DNA from: Thermodesulfobacteriota bacterium
GTDB lineage: Bacteria; Desulfobacterota; Desulfobacteria; Desulfobacterales; Desulfosudaceae
DNA length: 64,000 bases
Direction: 5' to 3'
Assembly: GCA_040753795.1 (NCBI GenBank)
Contig: JBFMDX010000003.1
Coordinates: forward strand, 282,458 to 346,457
Made by a program: the position numbers and the translations under genes
The notes under the pieces: generated by a model
What the model saw: only the letters and a program-made list of their open reading frames with translations
Told to the model about the DNA's origin: nothing
Databases searched by the model: none
Shown: piece after piece, positions 44,906 to 54,667 of the stretch
How the letters are laid out: each line of letters opens with the position of its first letter
How positions within the stretch are numbered: the stretch's first letter is position 1

Positions 44906-46030
44906 TTAAGGAATCCGGATATTGTTGCCGTAAAAAAGCGTCTGCCCGTGATTCAGGCGCATGAGACGATCGGACAATCCCTGTTTCTCCATCTCGCTGA
45001 AGATGTCCCGGGGAGGAAAGTGGACCGGTTCGTCTCCCAGACGGAACGTCCCCCAGTGGACCACCATCAAATGCCTGGCCCTCAGTTCCCGAAACGCCCG
45101 GACGGTTTCGACCGGGTTGATGTGGGACTCTTTCATGAACCACCGGGGTTCATAGGCGCCAAGATTGAAGATGGCCAGATCGATGTCGCCGACCTGGCGG
45201 ATTTCCGCAAAATGATCGAACCAGGCCAGGTCACCGCTGATAAAAATCGTGATGCCGCCGGCCCCTTTAATCAGATAGGAACCCCACAGGGCGTCGTTGG
45301 GCCCGGTCAGAGGGTTGCGCATGGTCCAATGGTTGCAGGGGAGGAACACGATTTCCCGCCGGCCGTCATTCCAGGATTCAAACCAGTCCAATTCCGTATG
45401 CCGGTTCATGGCCAGCCGGCTGAATATCCGGCGATAGCCCGGGGGCGAAATGACATGGGTCGTCTTCTTGAACCGCTTCAGTGTTCTGACATCCAGATGA
45501 TCATAGTGGCCATGGGTGATAAGAATGTGGTCCGGATCCGGCATCCGGCATCCGGTCCCTCCGGTCAGCGGCGAAAAATCCTTGAACCAGAAAAGGCCGG
45601 AGAGGACCGGATCAACCAGAATATAACGATCCACATCCTTAATCATGACGCAGGCATGGTTAATAAACGTGACGGCAACGCCCTGATGGGCTATGACCGG
45701 ATCCCAGTTCATCTCCGTAGGGGTGACAGCTTCCTCCGGATAATACGGCTTGAAGGTGTTTTCCGAGGCCAGCTTCCAGCGCAGCAGACGCCAGACGTTT
45801 TTATGTTCCATGGAGGTGAAGGGATTTAGAAAATAGCCGTCACGATGGTGCATTTTTTTATCACACCACATTTTCAGAGTGAGGCCGTCAAGACCGGCCG
45901 GGGCTTCCCGTAAAGTTCGCTCCGCTCCGGCCCGTTTCCGGGGAAGAAAAAAACCAAACAGACCCATGATCAGAATCCTTCCGAACCATACCCACCCCTT
46001 TTTCAGAAAAGAGCGGCGACTCAAAAACAT
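44906..46030 (-). CDS. exported metallo-beta-lactamase-fold hydrolase (NAPE-PLD-like)
   Basis: From MFLSRRSFLKKG (374 residues) the protein starts with a twin-arginine motif and hydrophobic stretch, so export by Tat is likely. The metal site ITHGHYDHLDV (HxHxDH) and the later His of SGDLAWFDHF are present, as is VVHWGTF. Sequence layout is that of NAPE-PLD/UlaG-type hydrolases that split phosphodiesters of lipids. The TTG at 46051 would add seven residues. It may act on envelope lipids; the substrate is unknown. Confidence 0.82.
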   Translation of the reverse strand: MFLSRRSFLKKGWVWFGRILIMGLFGFFLPRKRAGAERTLREAPAGLDGLTLKMWCDKKMHHRDGYFLNPFTSMEHKNVWRLLRWKLASENTFKPYYPEEAVTPTEMNWDPVIAHQGVAVTFINHACVMIKDVDRYILVDPVLSGLFWFKDFSPLTGGTGCRMPDPDHILITHGHYDHLDVRTLKRFKKTTHVISPPGYRRIFSRLAMNRHTELDWFESWNDGRREIVFLPCNHWTMRNPLTGPNDALWGSYLIKGAGGITIFISGDLAWFDHFAEIRQVGDIDLAIFNLGAYEPRWFMKESHINPVETVRAFRELRARHLMVVHWGTFRLGDEPVHFPPRDIFSEMEKQGLSDRLMRLNHGQTLFYGNNIRIP

Positions 46031-46160
46031 GGCGACATCTTTCCTATCCAAATTTAACTATTTACAGTATTATTGGAAACCAGCCAGGGTGTCAATCTGT
46101 TGCCCCGGGGAACGATGACCGGCGAGAAATAACCGCGACAGGCACCTTCATGGTTTCCCC

Positions 46161-46189
46161 TTGACATGCGCCTGGAAGCTTGTCATAAC
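46161..46189 (+). promoter_or_regulatory. glycogen phosphorylase promoter
   Basis: TTGACA (46161-46166), 17 bases, CATAAC (46184-46189); ATG follows 89 bases later. Confidence 0.5.
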
Positions 46190-46278
46190 TATATGAAAAA
46201 ATTAAAATATGACGCATTATCCGCGTCCGGTACGACCGCGCGCGTTTCTCGAACCATTAACGACATGGAGTACCCGGT

Positions 46279-48795
46279 ATGAAAAACACCCCTAAACCGA
46301 AAAGTATTTCCACGACGCCTCCCCAGTGCTTCAACAATTCCGTTGACGCCATTAAAACCGGGGTCATTGAGAAACTGTTTTCCATGCGGGCCAAGTTTCC
46401 CGAAGTGGCCACCCCCATTGATTATTATCTCGCCCTTTCCTACGTCATCCGGGACCGGGTTCTGCACCGGTGGATCCACAGCGCCCATACCTATTTTGAG
46501 AAAGCCAGCCGGACGGTGGTTTATCTGTCCGCCGAATACCTCATGGGGCCCCAGCTGGGCAACAACATCATCAATCTGGGCCTATGGGAAACGGTCAACC
46601 GGGCGGTGAGTGAACTGGGCCTGTCGCTGGAGGATTTGCTGGAACTGGAAGAGGAACCCGGACTGGGAAACGGCGGCCTGGGCCGGCTGGCGGCCTGCTA
46701 CCTGGATTCACTGGCCACCCTGCAGATCCCGGCCTTTGGATACGGCATCCGCTACGAGTTCGGCATTTTCGACCAGGCCATCAAGGACGGCTGGCAGGTG
46801 GAGGTGGCGGATACCTGGCTGCGCTATGGCAACCCCTGGGAGGTGCCCCATCCCGAACGCCGCACCGAGGTCAGATTCGGCGGATTCACCGAGACCTGGC
46901 ACGATGAACAGGGCCGGTACCGTGTCCGCTGGATACCGGACCGGACCGTGCTGGGCACGCCCTACGATACCCCGGTGCTGGGCTACGGCGTCGGCAACGC
47001 CATCGTGCTCAGGCTCTGGCGGGCCGAAGCCCGTGAGTCTTTTGACTTTCAGGCCTTCAACGTGGGCAATTATTACAAGGCCGTTGACCAGAAAGTGGTC
47101 TCGGAAAACATCACCAAGGTACTCTATCCGAATGATGAGCCGGAGATCGGAAGACGTCTGCGCCTGGAACAGCAGTATTTCTTCGTCGCCTGTTCTCTGG
47201 CCGACATGCTTCATGTCTTCTTCCAGCGGGAGAAGAACCTGGACCGCCTGGCGGACAAATACGTGGTGCAGCTCAACGACACCCATCCGGCCGTGGCCGT
47301 AAGCGAAATGATGCGCCTGCTGGTGGATGATCACGGCCTGGACTGGGACCGGGCCTGGCGGATTACCACCCGGCTGTTTGCCTATACCAACCACACCCTG
47401 CTGCCGGAAGCGCTGGAAACCTGGGGGCTCCCCCTGTTCCAGGGAATCCTGCCGCGGCACATGGAAATTATTTACGAAATCAACCATCGCTTTTTAAGTG
47501 AAGTCAGCCGCCGCTACCCCGGCGACGGGGAACGGTTGAAGCGGATGTCCCTGATCGACGAGGGAGGCGAAAAACGGGTACGCATGGCCCACCTGGCCTG
47601 CGTGGGCAGCCGCGCCATCAACGGCGTGGCCGCGCTGCATACCACGCTCCTCCAGCAGACCATTCTCAAGGATTTTTATGAACTGTGGCCGGAAAAATTC
47701 TCCAACAAGACCAACGGCGTCACGCCCCGACGGTTCATGGTGCTGGCCAACCCCGGCCTGACCGACCTGATCTCCGGAACCATCGGTACCGGTTGGATAA
47801 GAGACCTTAATCAGTTAAAAGCCCTGGAACCTTATGCCGGGGATCCGTCCTTCTGTTCCCGGTGGGCGAACATCAAATACCAGTGCAAGTCCCACCTGGC
47901 CGACATTATTCAGAAGGAAACCGGGGCCATCGTGGATCCGGCCAGCCTGTTTGATATCCAGGTCAAACGCATCCATGAATACAAGCGCCAGCACTTGAAC
48001 GTGCTCCACATCATCACCCATTACCGCCGTCTCAAACAGGGCCTCGCCCCGGACGCGCCGCCCCGCACGTTTGTTTTCGGCGGCAAGGCCGCCCCCGGCT
48101 ACACCCTGGCCAAACTGATCATCCGGCTGATCAACGGTGTGGCCGCCGTGGTCAATAACGACCCGGATATCGGGGGCCGGATCAGGGTGGCCTTCTGCCG
48201 GGATTTCAACGTCAAGAACGCTCATCGGATATACCCGGCCGCGGATCTGTCCGAGCAGATTTCCACTGCCGGAAAGGAAGCCTCGGGGACCGGCAATATG
48301 AAATTTTCCCTGAACGGCGCCCTGACCATCGGCACCCTGGACGGCGCCAACGTGGAAATTCGCGAGGCCGTGGGCGCCGAAAACTTTTTCCTGTTCGGCC
48401 TGACCACGGAAGAGGTGGCGGCCGCCAAACAGAACGGATACCGCCCGCGGGACATGGTGGATCAGAACAATGAACTGCGCGAGACCCTGGATATGATTGC
48501 CGGCGGCGCTTTCTCCAGCGGCGACACCGGCATGTTCGCGCCCCTGATCGATTCTCTCCTGTACCGGGACGAATTCATGGTCCTGGCCGATTATGCCGCC
48601 TATGTGGCCTGTCAGGAAGAGGTCGGCCGGGTTTTCGCCGATCCCGTCCGGTGGCAGCGCATGTCGATCCTCAACGTTGCCCGGATGGGAAAATTCTCAT
48701 CGGACCGCGCCATTGCCGAATACTGCCGGGATATCTGGCAGGTCGAACCGGTTCCCGTGGAACTGCCCGACATAACATGTGACAACAACCGATAA
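46279..48795 (+). CDS. glgP: glycogen/alpha-glucan phosphorylase
   Basis: The 838-residue enzyme has the family landmarks EEEPGLGNGGLGRLAACYLDS (trimmed here to the first 20: EEEPGLGNGGLGRLAACYLD), SNKTNGVTPRRF and the PLP-lysine segment EASGTGNMKFSLNG with Lys675. It releases glucose-1-phosphate from storage glucan in the cytoplasm. Full length for the family and no frame damage. The next gene starts 12 bases on, but its product is unrelated. Confidence 0.96.
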   Translation: MKNTPKPKSISTTPPQCFNNSVDAIKTGVIEKLFSMRAKFPEVATPIDYYLALSYVIRDRVLHRWIHSAHTYFEKASRTVVYLSAEYLMGPQLGNNIINLGLWETVNRAVSELGLSLEDLLELEEEPGLGNGGLGRLAACYLDSLATLQIPAFGYGIRYEFGIFDQAIKDGWQVEVADTWLRYGNPWEVPHPERRTEVRFGGFTETWHDEQGRYRVRWIPDRTVLGTPYDTPVLGYGVGNAIVLRLWRAEARESFDFQAFNVGNYYKAVDQKVVSENITKVLYPNDEPEIGRRLRLEQQYFFVACSLADMLHVFFQREKNLDRLADKYVVQLNDTHPAVAVSEMMRLLVDDHGLDWDRAWRITTRLFAYTNHTLLPEALETWGLPLFQGILPRHMEIIYEINHRFLSEVSRRYPGDGERLKRMSLIDEGGEKRVRMAHLACVGSRAINGVAALHTTLLQQTILKDFYELWPEKFSNKTNGVTPRRFMVLANPGLTDLISGTIGTGWIRDLNQLKALEPYAGDPSFCSRWANIKYQCKSHLADIIQKETGAIVDPASLFDIQVKRIHEYKRQHLNVLHIITHYRRLKQGLAPDAPPRTFVFGGKAAPGYTLAKLIIRLINGVAAVVNNDPDIGGRIRVAFCRDFNVKNAHRIYPAADLSEQISTAGKEASGTGNMKFSLNGALTIGTLDGANVEIREAVGAENFFLFGLTTEEVAAAKQNGYRPRDMVDQNNELRETLDMIAGGAFSSGDTGMFAPLIDSLLYRDEFMVLADYAAYVACQEEVGRVFADPVRWQRMSILNVARMGKFSSDRAIAEYCRDIWQVEPVPVELPDITCDNNR

Positions 48796-48807
48796 GGAGG
48801 GGGCTTT

Positions 48808-49398
48808 ATGATCGCCGCATTGATTTTTCTGGGAGTAGTGGTTCTGCTGATCGTCATTGTCATCGGCCTTTACAATAACCTGGTGACACTGAAAAACCGT
48901 TTCAAGAACGCTTTTTCCCAGATCGACGTTCAGTTGAAGCGCCGCTATGACCTGATACCGAACCTGGTCGAAACCGCCAAAGGGTATATGAAACATGAAC
49001 GCGAGGCCCTGGAGGCGGTCATCCGGGCCAGAAGCGGCGCCGTAAGCGCCAGCGAAGCGGCGGCCAGAAACCCCGGTGACCCGTCCGCCATGCAGGGCCT
49101 GGCCGGCGCCGAAAAAGCCTTGAGCGGCGCCCTCGGACGTATTTTCGCCCTGGCCGAAAGTTATCCGGATTTGAAGGCCAACCAGAACATGCTGGCCCTG
49201 CAGGAGGAGTTGACCACCACGGAAAACCGGATCGCCTTTGCCCGTCAGTCCTTTAACGACGCGGTCACCGTTTACAACATCGCGCGGGAGAAATTCCCCG
49301 GCAGCATCATCGCCACCCTGTTTAATTTCACCCCCGCGGAACTGCTCGCATCGACCGAATCAACGGAAGAGAAAAAAGCGCCCAAGGTCACTTTTTAA
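48808..49398 (+). CDS. LemA-family protein
   Basis: The 196-residue protein has an N-terminal membrane helix (residues 2-24) and the LemA core: VTLKNRFKNAFSQIDVQLKR, RRYDLIPNLVETAKGY and TENRIAFARQSFNDAV. LemA proteins are membrane-anchored helical bundles with their bulk outside the cytoplasm. The M48 peptidase that follows 47 bases later is a frequent partner. AAGGAGG precedes the ATG. Confidence 0.92.
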   Translation: MIAALIFLGVVVLLIVIVIGLYNNLVTLKNRFKNAFSQIDVQLKRRYDLIPNLVETAKGYMKHEREALEAVIRARSGAVSASEAAARNPGDPSAMQGLAGAEKALSGALGRIFALAESYPDLKANQNMLALQEELTTTENRIAFARQSFNDAVTVYNIAREKFPGSIIATLFNFTPAELLASTESTEEKKAPKVTF

Positions 49399-49445
49399 CA
49401 GGGACTCCCGGGCACCCACCGTTTTCTTCCATTTTGGCGGCACCT

Positions 49446-51341
49446 ATGGATTTCTTCTTACAGCAGGACAGAGCCCGATCAAAAACCGGCTTGCTGGTGG
49501 TCCTTTTTATCATCGCCGTTTCCCTGGTGACCCTGTCGGTATACGCCGCCATCATGGGCGTCATTTTATTCAACTCCACCGACCCCGGCGCCCGCTTCTT
49601 CGACCCTGAATTGTTCTTTACCATCGCCGGGGTAACGTTTGCCGTCATCTGCATCGGCAGCCTGATCAAAATCGCCGCCCTCTCCAAGGGCGGACGCTAT
49701 GTTGCAGAAAGCCTCGGCGGCCAACTGATCAGCCCCTCGACCACCGAACCGGATCAGCGGAAACTCCTCAATGTCGTGGAAGAGATGGCCATCGCCTCGG
49801 GAACGCCGGTTCCGCCGGTGTATCTGCTCGAAAGCGAAAAGGGCATCAACGCCTTTGCCGCCGGGTTTTCCCCCAATGACGCCGTCATCGGCGTGACGGC
49901 AGGGTGCATCCGGCAATTGAACCGGGAGGAACTGCAGGGGGTGGTTGCCCATGAGTTCAGCCATATTCTTTACGGCGACATGCGCCTGAATATCCGCCTG
50001 ATGGGTTTTCTGGGCGGCATCATGGTCATTGCCACCATCGGCGAAACCATCCTGCGCGGCTCCCGGCACAGCAGTTCCAGCGGCTCCGGCAAAAGCGGTA
50101 AAGGCGGCGGCCAGATTGCCCTCATCTCCCTCCTTCTGCTGGTCATCGGATATGCCGGCGTGATGATCGGACGGCTCATCCAGAGCGCCGTCTGCCGCCA
50201 GCGCGAATACCTGGCCGACGCTTCCGCCGTCCAGTTCACCCGCAGCACCGGAATCGCCGAGGCCTTAAAAAAAATCGGCGGGTTCTCTTCCGGCTCTAAA
50301 ATCAGGTCCCCCGGAGCCGGCGAAGCCTGCCATATGTTTATCAGCAAGGCCGTCAGTTCACTCTTTGCCACCCATCCGCCGCTGGTCGACCGGATCCGTA
50401 GGATTGATCCGGAATTTTCAGGCGATTTTACGGACAGCAGGCCGCTGTCGTCCGCCGCCCTGACCGGCGAAGGACCGCTATCCTCCTTCCAGTCCGGGCA
50501 GACCATCGTCATGGACCCGGGCACCGCCATGAGACAAGCCGGCAGGATCAGGCCCGAAAACGTCGCTTACAGCGCCGCCATTCTGGCCGCCATTCCCGAA
50601 CCGATCAAACGGGAAACGCAGGATATTCTCGGCGCTTCGGCGCTTGCCTGCGCGCTCCTGCTGAGCAGGGATCCGGCCCAACGACAGAAGCAGATGGATT
50701 TACTGAAGCGATCGGCTTCTCCCCAGCTGGTCAGACAAATAGAAACGGTGGAAAAAAGCGTTCGGGAACTTGCCCCGGGGCTGCGGCTGCCTGTCCTGGA
50801 CACGGCCATCCCGGCGCTCCGGCAGATGTCGCCGGAGCAGTTCTCCACCTTCAAAGAACAAATTCAGGCCCTGATCGAAGCGGACAGCCGGATCACGGTT
50901 TTTGAGTTTGCCTTCGAGGAGATCATCACCCACCGGCTGACGGCGGCTTTTGTCGATAGCGCGCCGAAGATCCTTTACAAAAACATCATCCCGCTGACCG
51001 AGGACGCCGTTATCCTCTTGTCATTTTTGGCCAGGACCGGGCACAGGGTAAGGGAAACGGCCGACAAGGCTTTCCAGATGGCGGTGTCGGCGCTGCCCAT
51101 ACGGGGGAAAGAAACGCTGATGCCGGAGACAATGACTTTCCAGTCTCTTCATTCCGCCCTGGAACGTTTTTCCCGGGCATCGGCCGGTGTTAAAAAGACG
51201 ATTTTCGACGCCTGCTGCCAATGCGTGCTCTTTGACGGCCGGGCATCCCTCGAGGAAACAGAGCTTTTGCGGGCCGTGGCCTTTGTCCTGGATATCCCCA
51301 TGCCCCCGTTTATCATGGAACCCGTGACAGGAAAACATTGA
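49446..51341 (+). CDS. M48-family membrane metallopeptidase, extended form
   Basis: From MDFFLQQDRARSK (631 residues): two N-terminal membrane helices, zinc site HEFSH (169-173), a further hydrophobic pair near 190-250 and the third-ligand region QREYLADASAV. The first 320 residues match HtpX-type peptidases; the last 300 form an extra helical domain of unknown role. HtpX-like enzymes remove damaged membrane proteins. The LemA neighbour fits known pairs. Confidence 0.88.
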   Translation: MDFFLQQDRARSKTGLLVVLFIIAVSLVTLSVYAAIMGVILFNSTDPGARFFDPELFFTIAGVTFAVICIGSLIKIAALSKGGRYVAESLGGQLISPSTTEPDQRKLLNVVEEMAIASGTPVPPVYLLESEKGINAFAAGFSPNDAVIGVTAGCIRQLNREELQGVVAHEFSHILYGDMRLNIRLMGFLGGIMVIATIGETILRGSRHSSSSGSGKSGKGGGQIALISLLLLVIGYAGVMIGRLIQSAVCRQREYLADASAVQFTRSTGIAEALKKIGGFSSGSKIRSPGAGEACHMFISKAVSSLFATHPPLVDRIRRIDPEFSGDFTDSRPLSSAALTGEGPLSSFQSGQTIVMDPGTAMRQAGRIRPENVAYSAAILAAIPEPIKRETQDILGASALACALLLSRDPAQRQKQMDLLKRSASPQLVRQIETVEKSVRELAPGLRLPVLDTAIPALRQMSPEQFSTFKEQIQALIEADSRITVFEFAFEEIITHRLTAAFVDSAPKILYKNIIPLTEDAVILLSFLARTGHRVRETADKAFQMAVSALPIRGKETLMPETMTFQSLHSALERFSRASAGVKKTIFDACCQCVLFDGRASLEETELLRAVAFVLDIPMPPFIMEPVTGKH

Positions 51342-51394
51342 CAGGCAGCGTGGTTACGGATAGATATGACACATTTTCCTTAAGGAAGCCGGAT

Positions 51395-52156
51395 ATGGAC
51401 GAGCCCCTGCCGAACATCAACACCGCTCCGCTCCCGAATTTTTTCACCAGAAAAGTCCTGGCCTGGGCCGCCGGCCTGTTGCTGGCTCTGCTTCTGATCA
51501 TCGTCATCCTGGTGATCGTTTGTTTTCTTGTCTTCCGCAGTCTTTACGAGAGAGCGCCGGACCCCATTGTTTCCTATCAGGTGGACAAAACGATCAAAGC
51601 AAAGATGCCCGAATGGGTGCCCGTGGAGGCGACCGTTCCCAACACCATCCCGGTAAAACTCTCCAAGGTCCTGGAAGCGGACATCCCCTTCAAGCAGGAC
51701 GTGGATGTGTGGGTCGACAATGATTTCACCGTCCCCCTGGACGTGACCATCTCCGTTCCCATTGACCAGGAGATCTTCGTGGAGGCCGATGTCCCCATAG
51801 TGACGGAGATCCCCCTGGACGGCGTCCGGGTGAAAACCAGCCTCTGGGGATTGAAGGACATCAGTTTTCCTTTGAGCGGGACCTTCCCGGTGAACATTAC
51901 CATCCCCTTTAAGGGTCCGCTGCACGTAAGAACGGACGCCGACGTAAGGGTTCAGCAGAACGTGACCGTTCACGTGAACAAACTCTTCACCTTCCCGCTC
52001 GATATAAAGGCCCACGTCAGCCTGCCGATTGATGACGTCTTCCAGGTGAGTCTGCCTGAGGTCGTTACGGTCAGCGCCCGGGTCCCCCAAAATGTGCCGG
52101 TTGATGTCCAGGTACAACTCGATCTTCCCAAGCAGTCTATCTTCGCGGGCGATTAG
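51395..52156 (+). CDS. membrane-anchored beta-repeat protein
   Basis: The 253-residue product has a short cytoplasmic N-terminus, one membrane helix (about 24-50) and then about 200 residues of irregular repeats with alternating V/I/P and D/E: VPVEATVPNTIPVKL, VPLDVTISVPIDQEIF, VNITIPFKGPLHVRTD, VSLPIDDVFQVSLPE. Family unknown; the pattern suggests a long beta-solenoid or filament in the periplasm. AAGGAAG favours ATG 51395 over TTG 51338, which overlaps the M48 stop. It ends the LemA/M48 operon. Confidence 0.7.
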   Translation: MDEPLPNINTAPLPNFFTRKVLAWAAGLLLALLLIIVILVIVCFLVFRSLYERAPDPIVSYQVDKTIKAKMPEWVPVEATVPNTIPVKLSKVLEADIPFKQDVDVWVDNDFTVPLDVTISVPIDQEIFVEADVPIVTEIPLDGVRVKTSLWGLKDISFPLSGTFPVNITIPFKGPLHVRTDADVRVQQNVTVHVNKLFTFPLDIKAHVSLPIDDVFQVSLPEVVTVSARVPQNVPVDVQVQLDLPKQSIFAGD

Positions 52157-52166
52157 TCCCGATCAA

Positions 52167-53693
52167 TTACATGGTGTAAAGATCATTGGACATGAATACC
52201 GGGTCCGTGGTCAGGTTGACCCCGAGACGTCGAATGCCCTCTTCATCACCCGGCGACGGCATGTGGGTCATATGCATTTCGCACCCCTTGAACTCCTTGA
52301 GCCCCTCCATGGCCAGTTGAACGGTATGGTTGCTCAAGGCACTGATGGCCAGCGCGATCAGCGTTTCCTGAAGGTCAAGGTTCATGTTCTTTTCCCCCAG
52401 GAGGTTGGTTTTCAGGTCGGTGACGATATCGCATATGTTCTGGGGCAGAAGATGGATTTTGGCGGGAATGCCGGCCATATGTTTCAACGCCCGGGTGATA
52501 ACGCTGGAGGCGCCGTGCATGCGGGGGGAATTGCTGCCGGAGATAACGGTCCCGTCCCGGAGTTGAATGGCGGCGCCGAAACAGGGCCCGTCCGTCGCCC
52601 GGCGGGGATCCTTTTCCGCCTCCAGGGCGGCTTCCCGTGCCGGCACAACCACCGGCCGGTCCTCAACGGTAAGATTATACTCTTTCATCAGCAGTTCCGC
52701 CCGCTGCAGGGTTTTCCTATCGGTCAGGCCCAGGGCATATTCGCACTGATACCGGAGATACCGGCGGATGAGCTCCTGTTTGGCCGCCGCCCTGGCCCCT
52801 TCATCGTCGATGATGGCGAACCCCACCCGGTTGACACCCATGTCCGTCGGGGATCGGTAACAGCAGGTATCGCCGGAAATCTTTTCCAGTATCCTCCTTA
52901 AAACCGGAAAAATATCCACATCACGGTTGTAATTGACGGCCTGGGTGCCGCATGCCTCAAGATGAAAAGGGTCGATCATGTTGATATCCGCCAGGTCCGC
53001 CGTGGCCGCCTCATAGGCGGCGTTGACCGGGTGCTTGAGCGGAAGGTTCCAGACGGGAAAAGTTTCAAACTTGGCGTAGCCCGCGGAAATGCCGCGGCGG
53101 TTGTCGTGATACATCTGGGACAGGCAGGTGGCCATCTTGCCGCTGCCGGGGCCAGGACCGGTCACGATCACCAGTGGGGAATCGGTCGGGACATAATCGT
53201 TGGCGCCGTAACCTTCTTCACTGACAATCAGGCTTACGTCGGTGGGATACCCTTTGGTGTAGTAATGGGTAAACACATCGATGCCCCGGCGTTCCAGTTT
53301 GTTTTTAAAAATGACGGCCGCCGGCTGCTGTTCAAACCGGGTGATAATAACGCCCCGAACCCTGACCTCCCATTTTTTCAGGTCATCGATGATTTTCAGG
53401 ATATCCGTTTCGTAGGTGATGCCGAAATCCGCCCGGAGCTTTTTCCGTTCGATATCACCGGCATAGATGCAGATCAGCACTTCCGCCTGGTCTTTGAGCT
53501 CCTGAAGCAGCCGGATTTTAATATTGGGATCATATCCGGGCAACACCCGGGCCGCGTGGTAGTCAAAAAGGAGCTTGCCGCCAAACTCCAGATAAAGCTT
53601 GTCCCCGAACTGCTTGATGCGCTCCCTGATCTCCCGGGCCTGCTCCCGCAGGTAACGTTCATTGTCGAAAATGGCTTTTGTCAGCATTTTCAT
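52167..53693 (-). CDS. DUF1846-family protein
   Basis: The 508-residue protein is a clear DUF1846 (UPF0371) member: KAIFDNERYLREQ, YAGDIERKKLRADFGITY, TGPGPGSGKMATCLSQMYHD (P-loop-like) and LAISALSNHTVQLA. The family is found in anaerobes and firmicutes; structures show an oligomer with a possible nucleotide site, function unsettled. It stands alone, convergent with the repeat-protein operon. Confidence 0.92.
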   Translation of the reverse strand: MKMLTKAIFDNERYLREQAREIRERIKQFGDKLYLEFGGKLLFDYHAARVLPGYDPNIKIRLLQELKDQAEVLICIYAGDIERKKLRADFGITYETDILKIIDDLKKWEVRVRGVIITRFEQQPAAVIFKNKLERRGIDVFTHYYTKGYPTDVSLIVSEEGYGANDYVPTDSPLVIVTGPGPGSGKMATCLSQMYHDNRRGISAGYAKFETFPVWNLPLKHPVNAAYEAATADLADINMIDPFHLEACGTQAVNYNRDVDIFPVLRRILEKISGDTCCYRSPTDMGVNRVGFAIIDDEGARAAAKQELIRRYLRYQCEYALGLTDRKTLQRAELLMKEYNLTVEDRPVVVPAREAALEAEKDPRRATDGPCFGAAIQLRDGTVISGSNSPRMHGASSVITRALKHMAGIPAKIHLLPQNICDIVTDLKTNLLGEKNMNLDLQETLIALAISALSNHTVQLAMEGLKEFKGCEMHMTHMPSPGDEEGIRRLGVNLTTDPVFMSNDLYTM

Positions 53694-53902
53694 TGCCCCT
53701 GTTTTTAAAAAATTATGTTTTCCGGAATGAAATGGCGGCCCGTGTTTGAAAAACAGCGGGTTTGTCAGGGACCTATATCAGGCCCGGACTCACGGATCAA
53801 TATTTTTATGGACGCAATCCGCCCGCCCGGATTTTTCCGATGGAAAGTGCCGTGACATGAAAAGCGTTTTGATATACAACTCCCAATATGGAGGAATAAG
53901 TC

Positions 53903-54619
53903 ATGAAAATTACCGTATTCAATGGGAGCCCCAAGGGCAGGCGGGGCAACACCAGCGTGGTGGCGGAGGCCTTCATGCGCGGCGCCGAAGCCGCCGGCGC
54001 GGAGACGGAATATGTTCTGCTTCACAAAAAGAAGATCAACCACTGTACCGGATGTCTCTCCTGCTGGACAAAGACGCCCGGCCAATGCGTCCAGCGGGAC
54101 GACATGGCGGAACTGGCGGAAAAATATCTGGCGTCGGACATCGTCGTCCTGGCCACGCCGCTTTATGTGGACAATGTCTCCGGCATGACCAAGGTCTTCA
54201 TGGACCGCCTGATGATCGTATGCGACCCGCACTTTGAACCGGATGAGACCGGCGAAACCCGGCACGTGAGAACAGCCTGGAAGCTGCCGAAAATCGCCGT
54301 AATTTCCACCTGCGGCTTTCCCGAGCAGTCCCAGTTCCAGGTGCTCAAATTGCTGTTCAGACGCATGGCGCGGAACATGCAGGGCGAACTGGCGGCGGAA
54401 ATCTACCGCAGCCAGGGCAATCTGCTGACCATCCCCCACGACATCATCACGCCGATCGTGGAAAAATATAAAAAGACCGTGGAGGCAGCCGGACGGGAAC
54501 TGGTCGAGCAAGGTAAAATTTCGGCAGCCACCGCGGCGGAACTTGACGCCCCCCTGGTTCCGAAAGAATTGTACATCGACGGCGCCAACCGGCACTGGGA
54601 CAAGGCCGGGAAGCGATAA
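53903..54619 (+). CDS. NADPH-dependent FMN reductase/flavodoxin-fold protein
   Basis: The 238-residue protein begins MKITVFNGSPKGRRGNTSVV (FMN phosphate loop), has HCTGCLSCWTKTPGQCVQRD and ATPLYVDNVSGMTKVFMDR, the iron-sulfur-flavoprotein-like layout with three Cys (about 49, 52 and 61). It probably shuttles electrons in the cytoplasm. A 4Fe-4S protein gene follows 48 bases later and is its likely partner. Confidence 0.9.
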   Translation: MKITVFNGSPKGRRGNTSVVAEAFMRGAEAAGAETEYVLLHKKKINHCTGCLSCWTKTPGQCVQRDDMAELAEKYLASDIVVLATPLYVDNVSGMTKVFMDRLMIVCDPHFEPDETGETRHVRTAWKLPKIAVISTCGFPEQSQFQVLKLLFRRMARNMQGELAAEIYRSQGNLLTIPHDIITPIVEKYKKTVEAAGRELVEQGKISAATAAELDAPLVPKELYIDGANRHWDKAGKR

Positions 54620-54667
54620 TCGGTCGGTCGGCGGGACATTTTCCGGAAATCAAAAGGAAAATTCATA

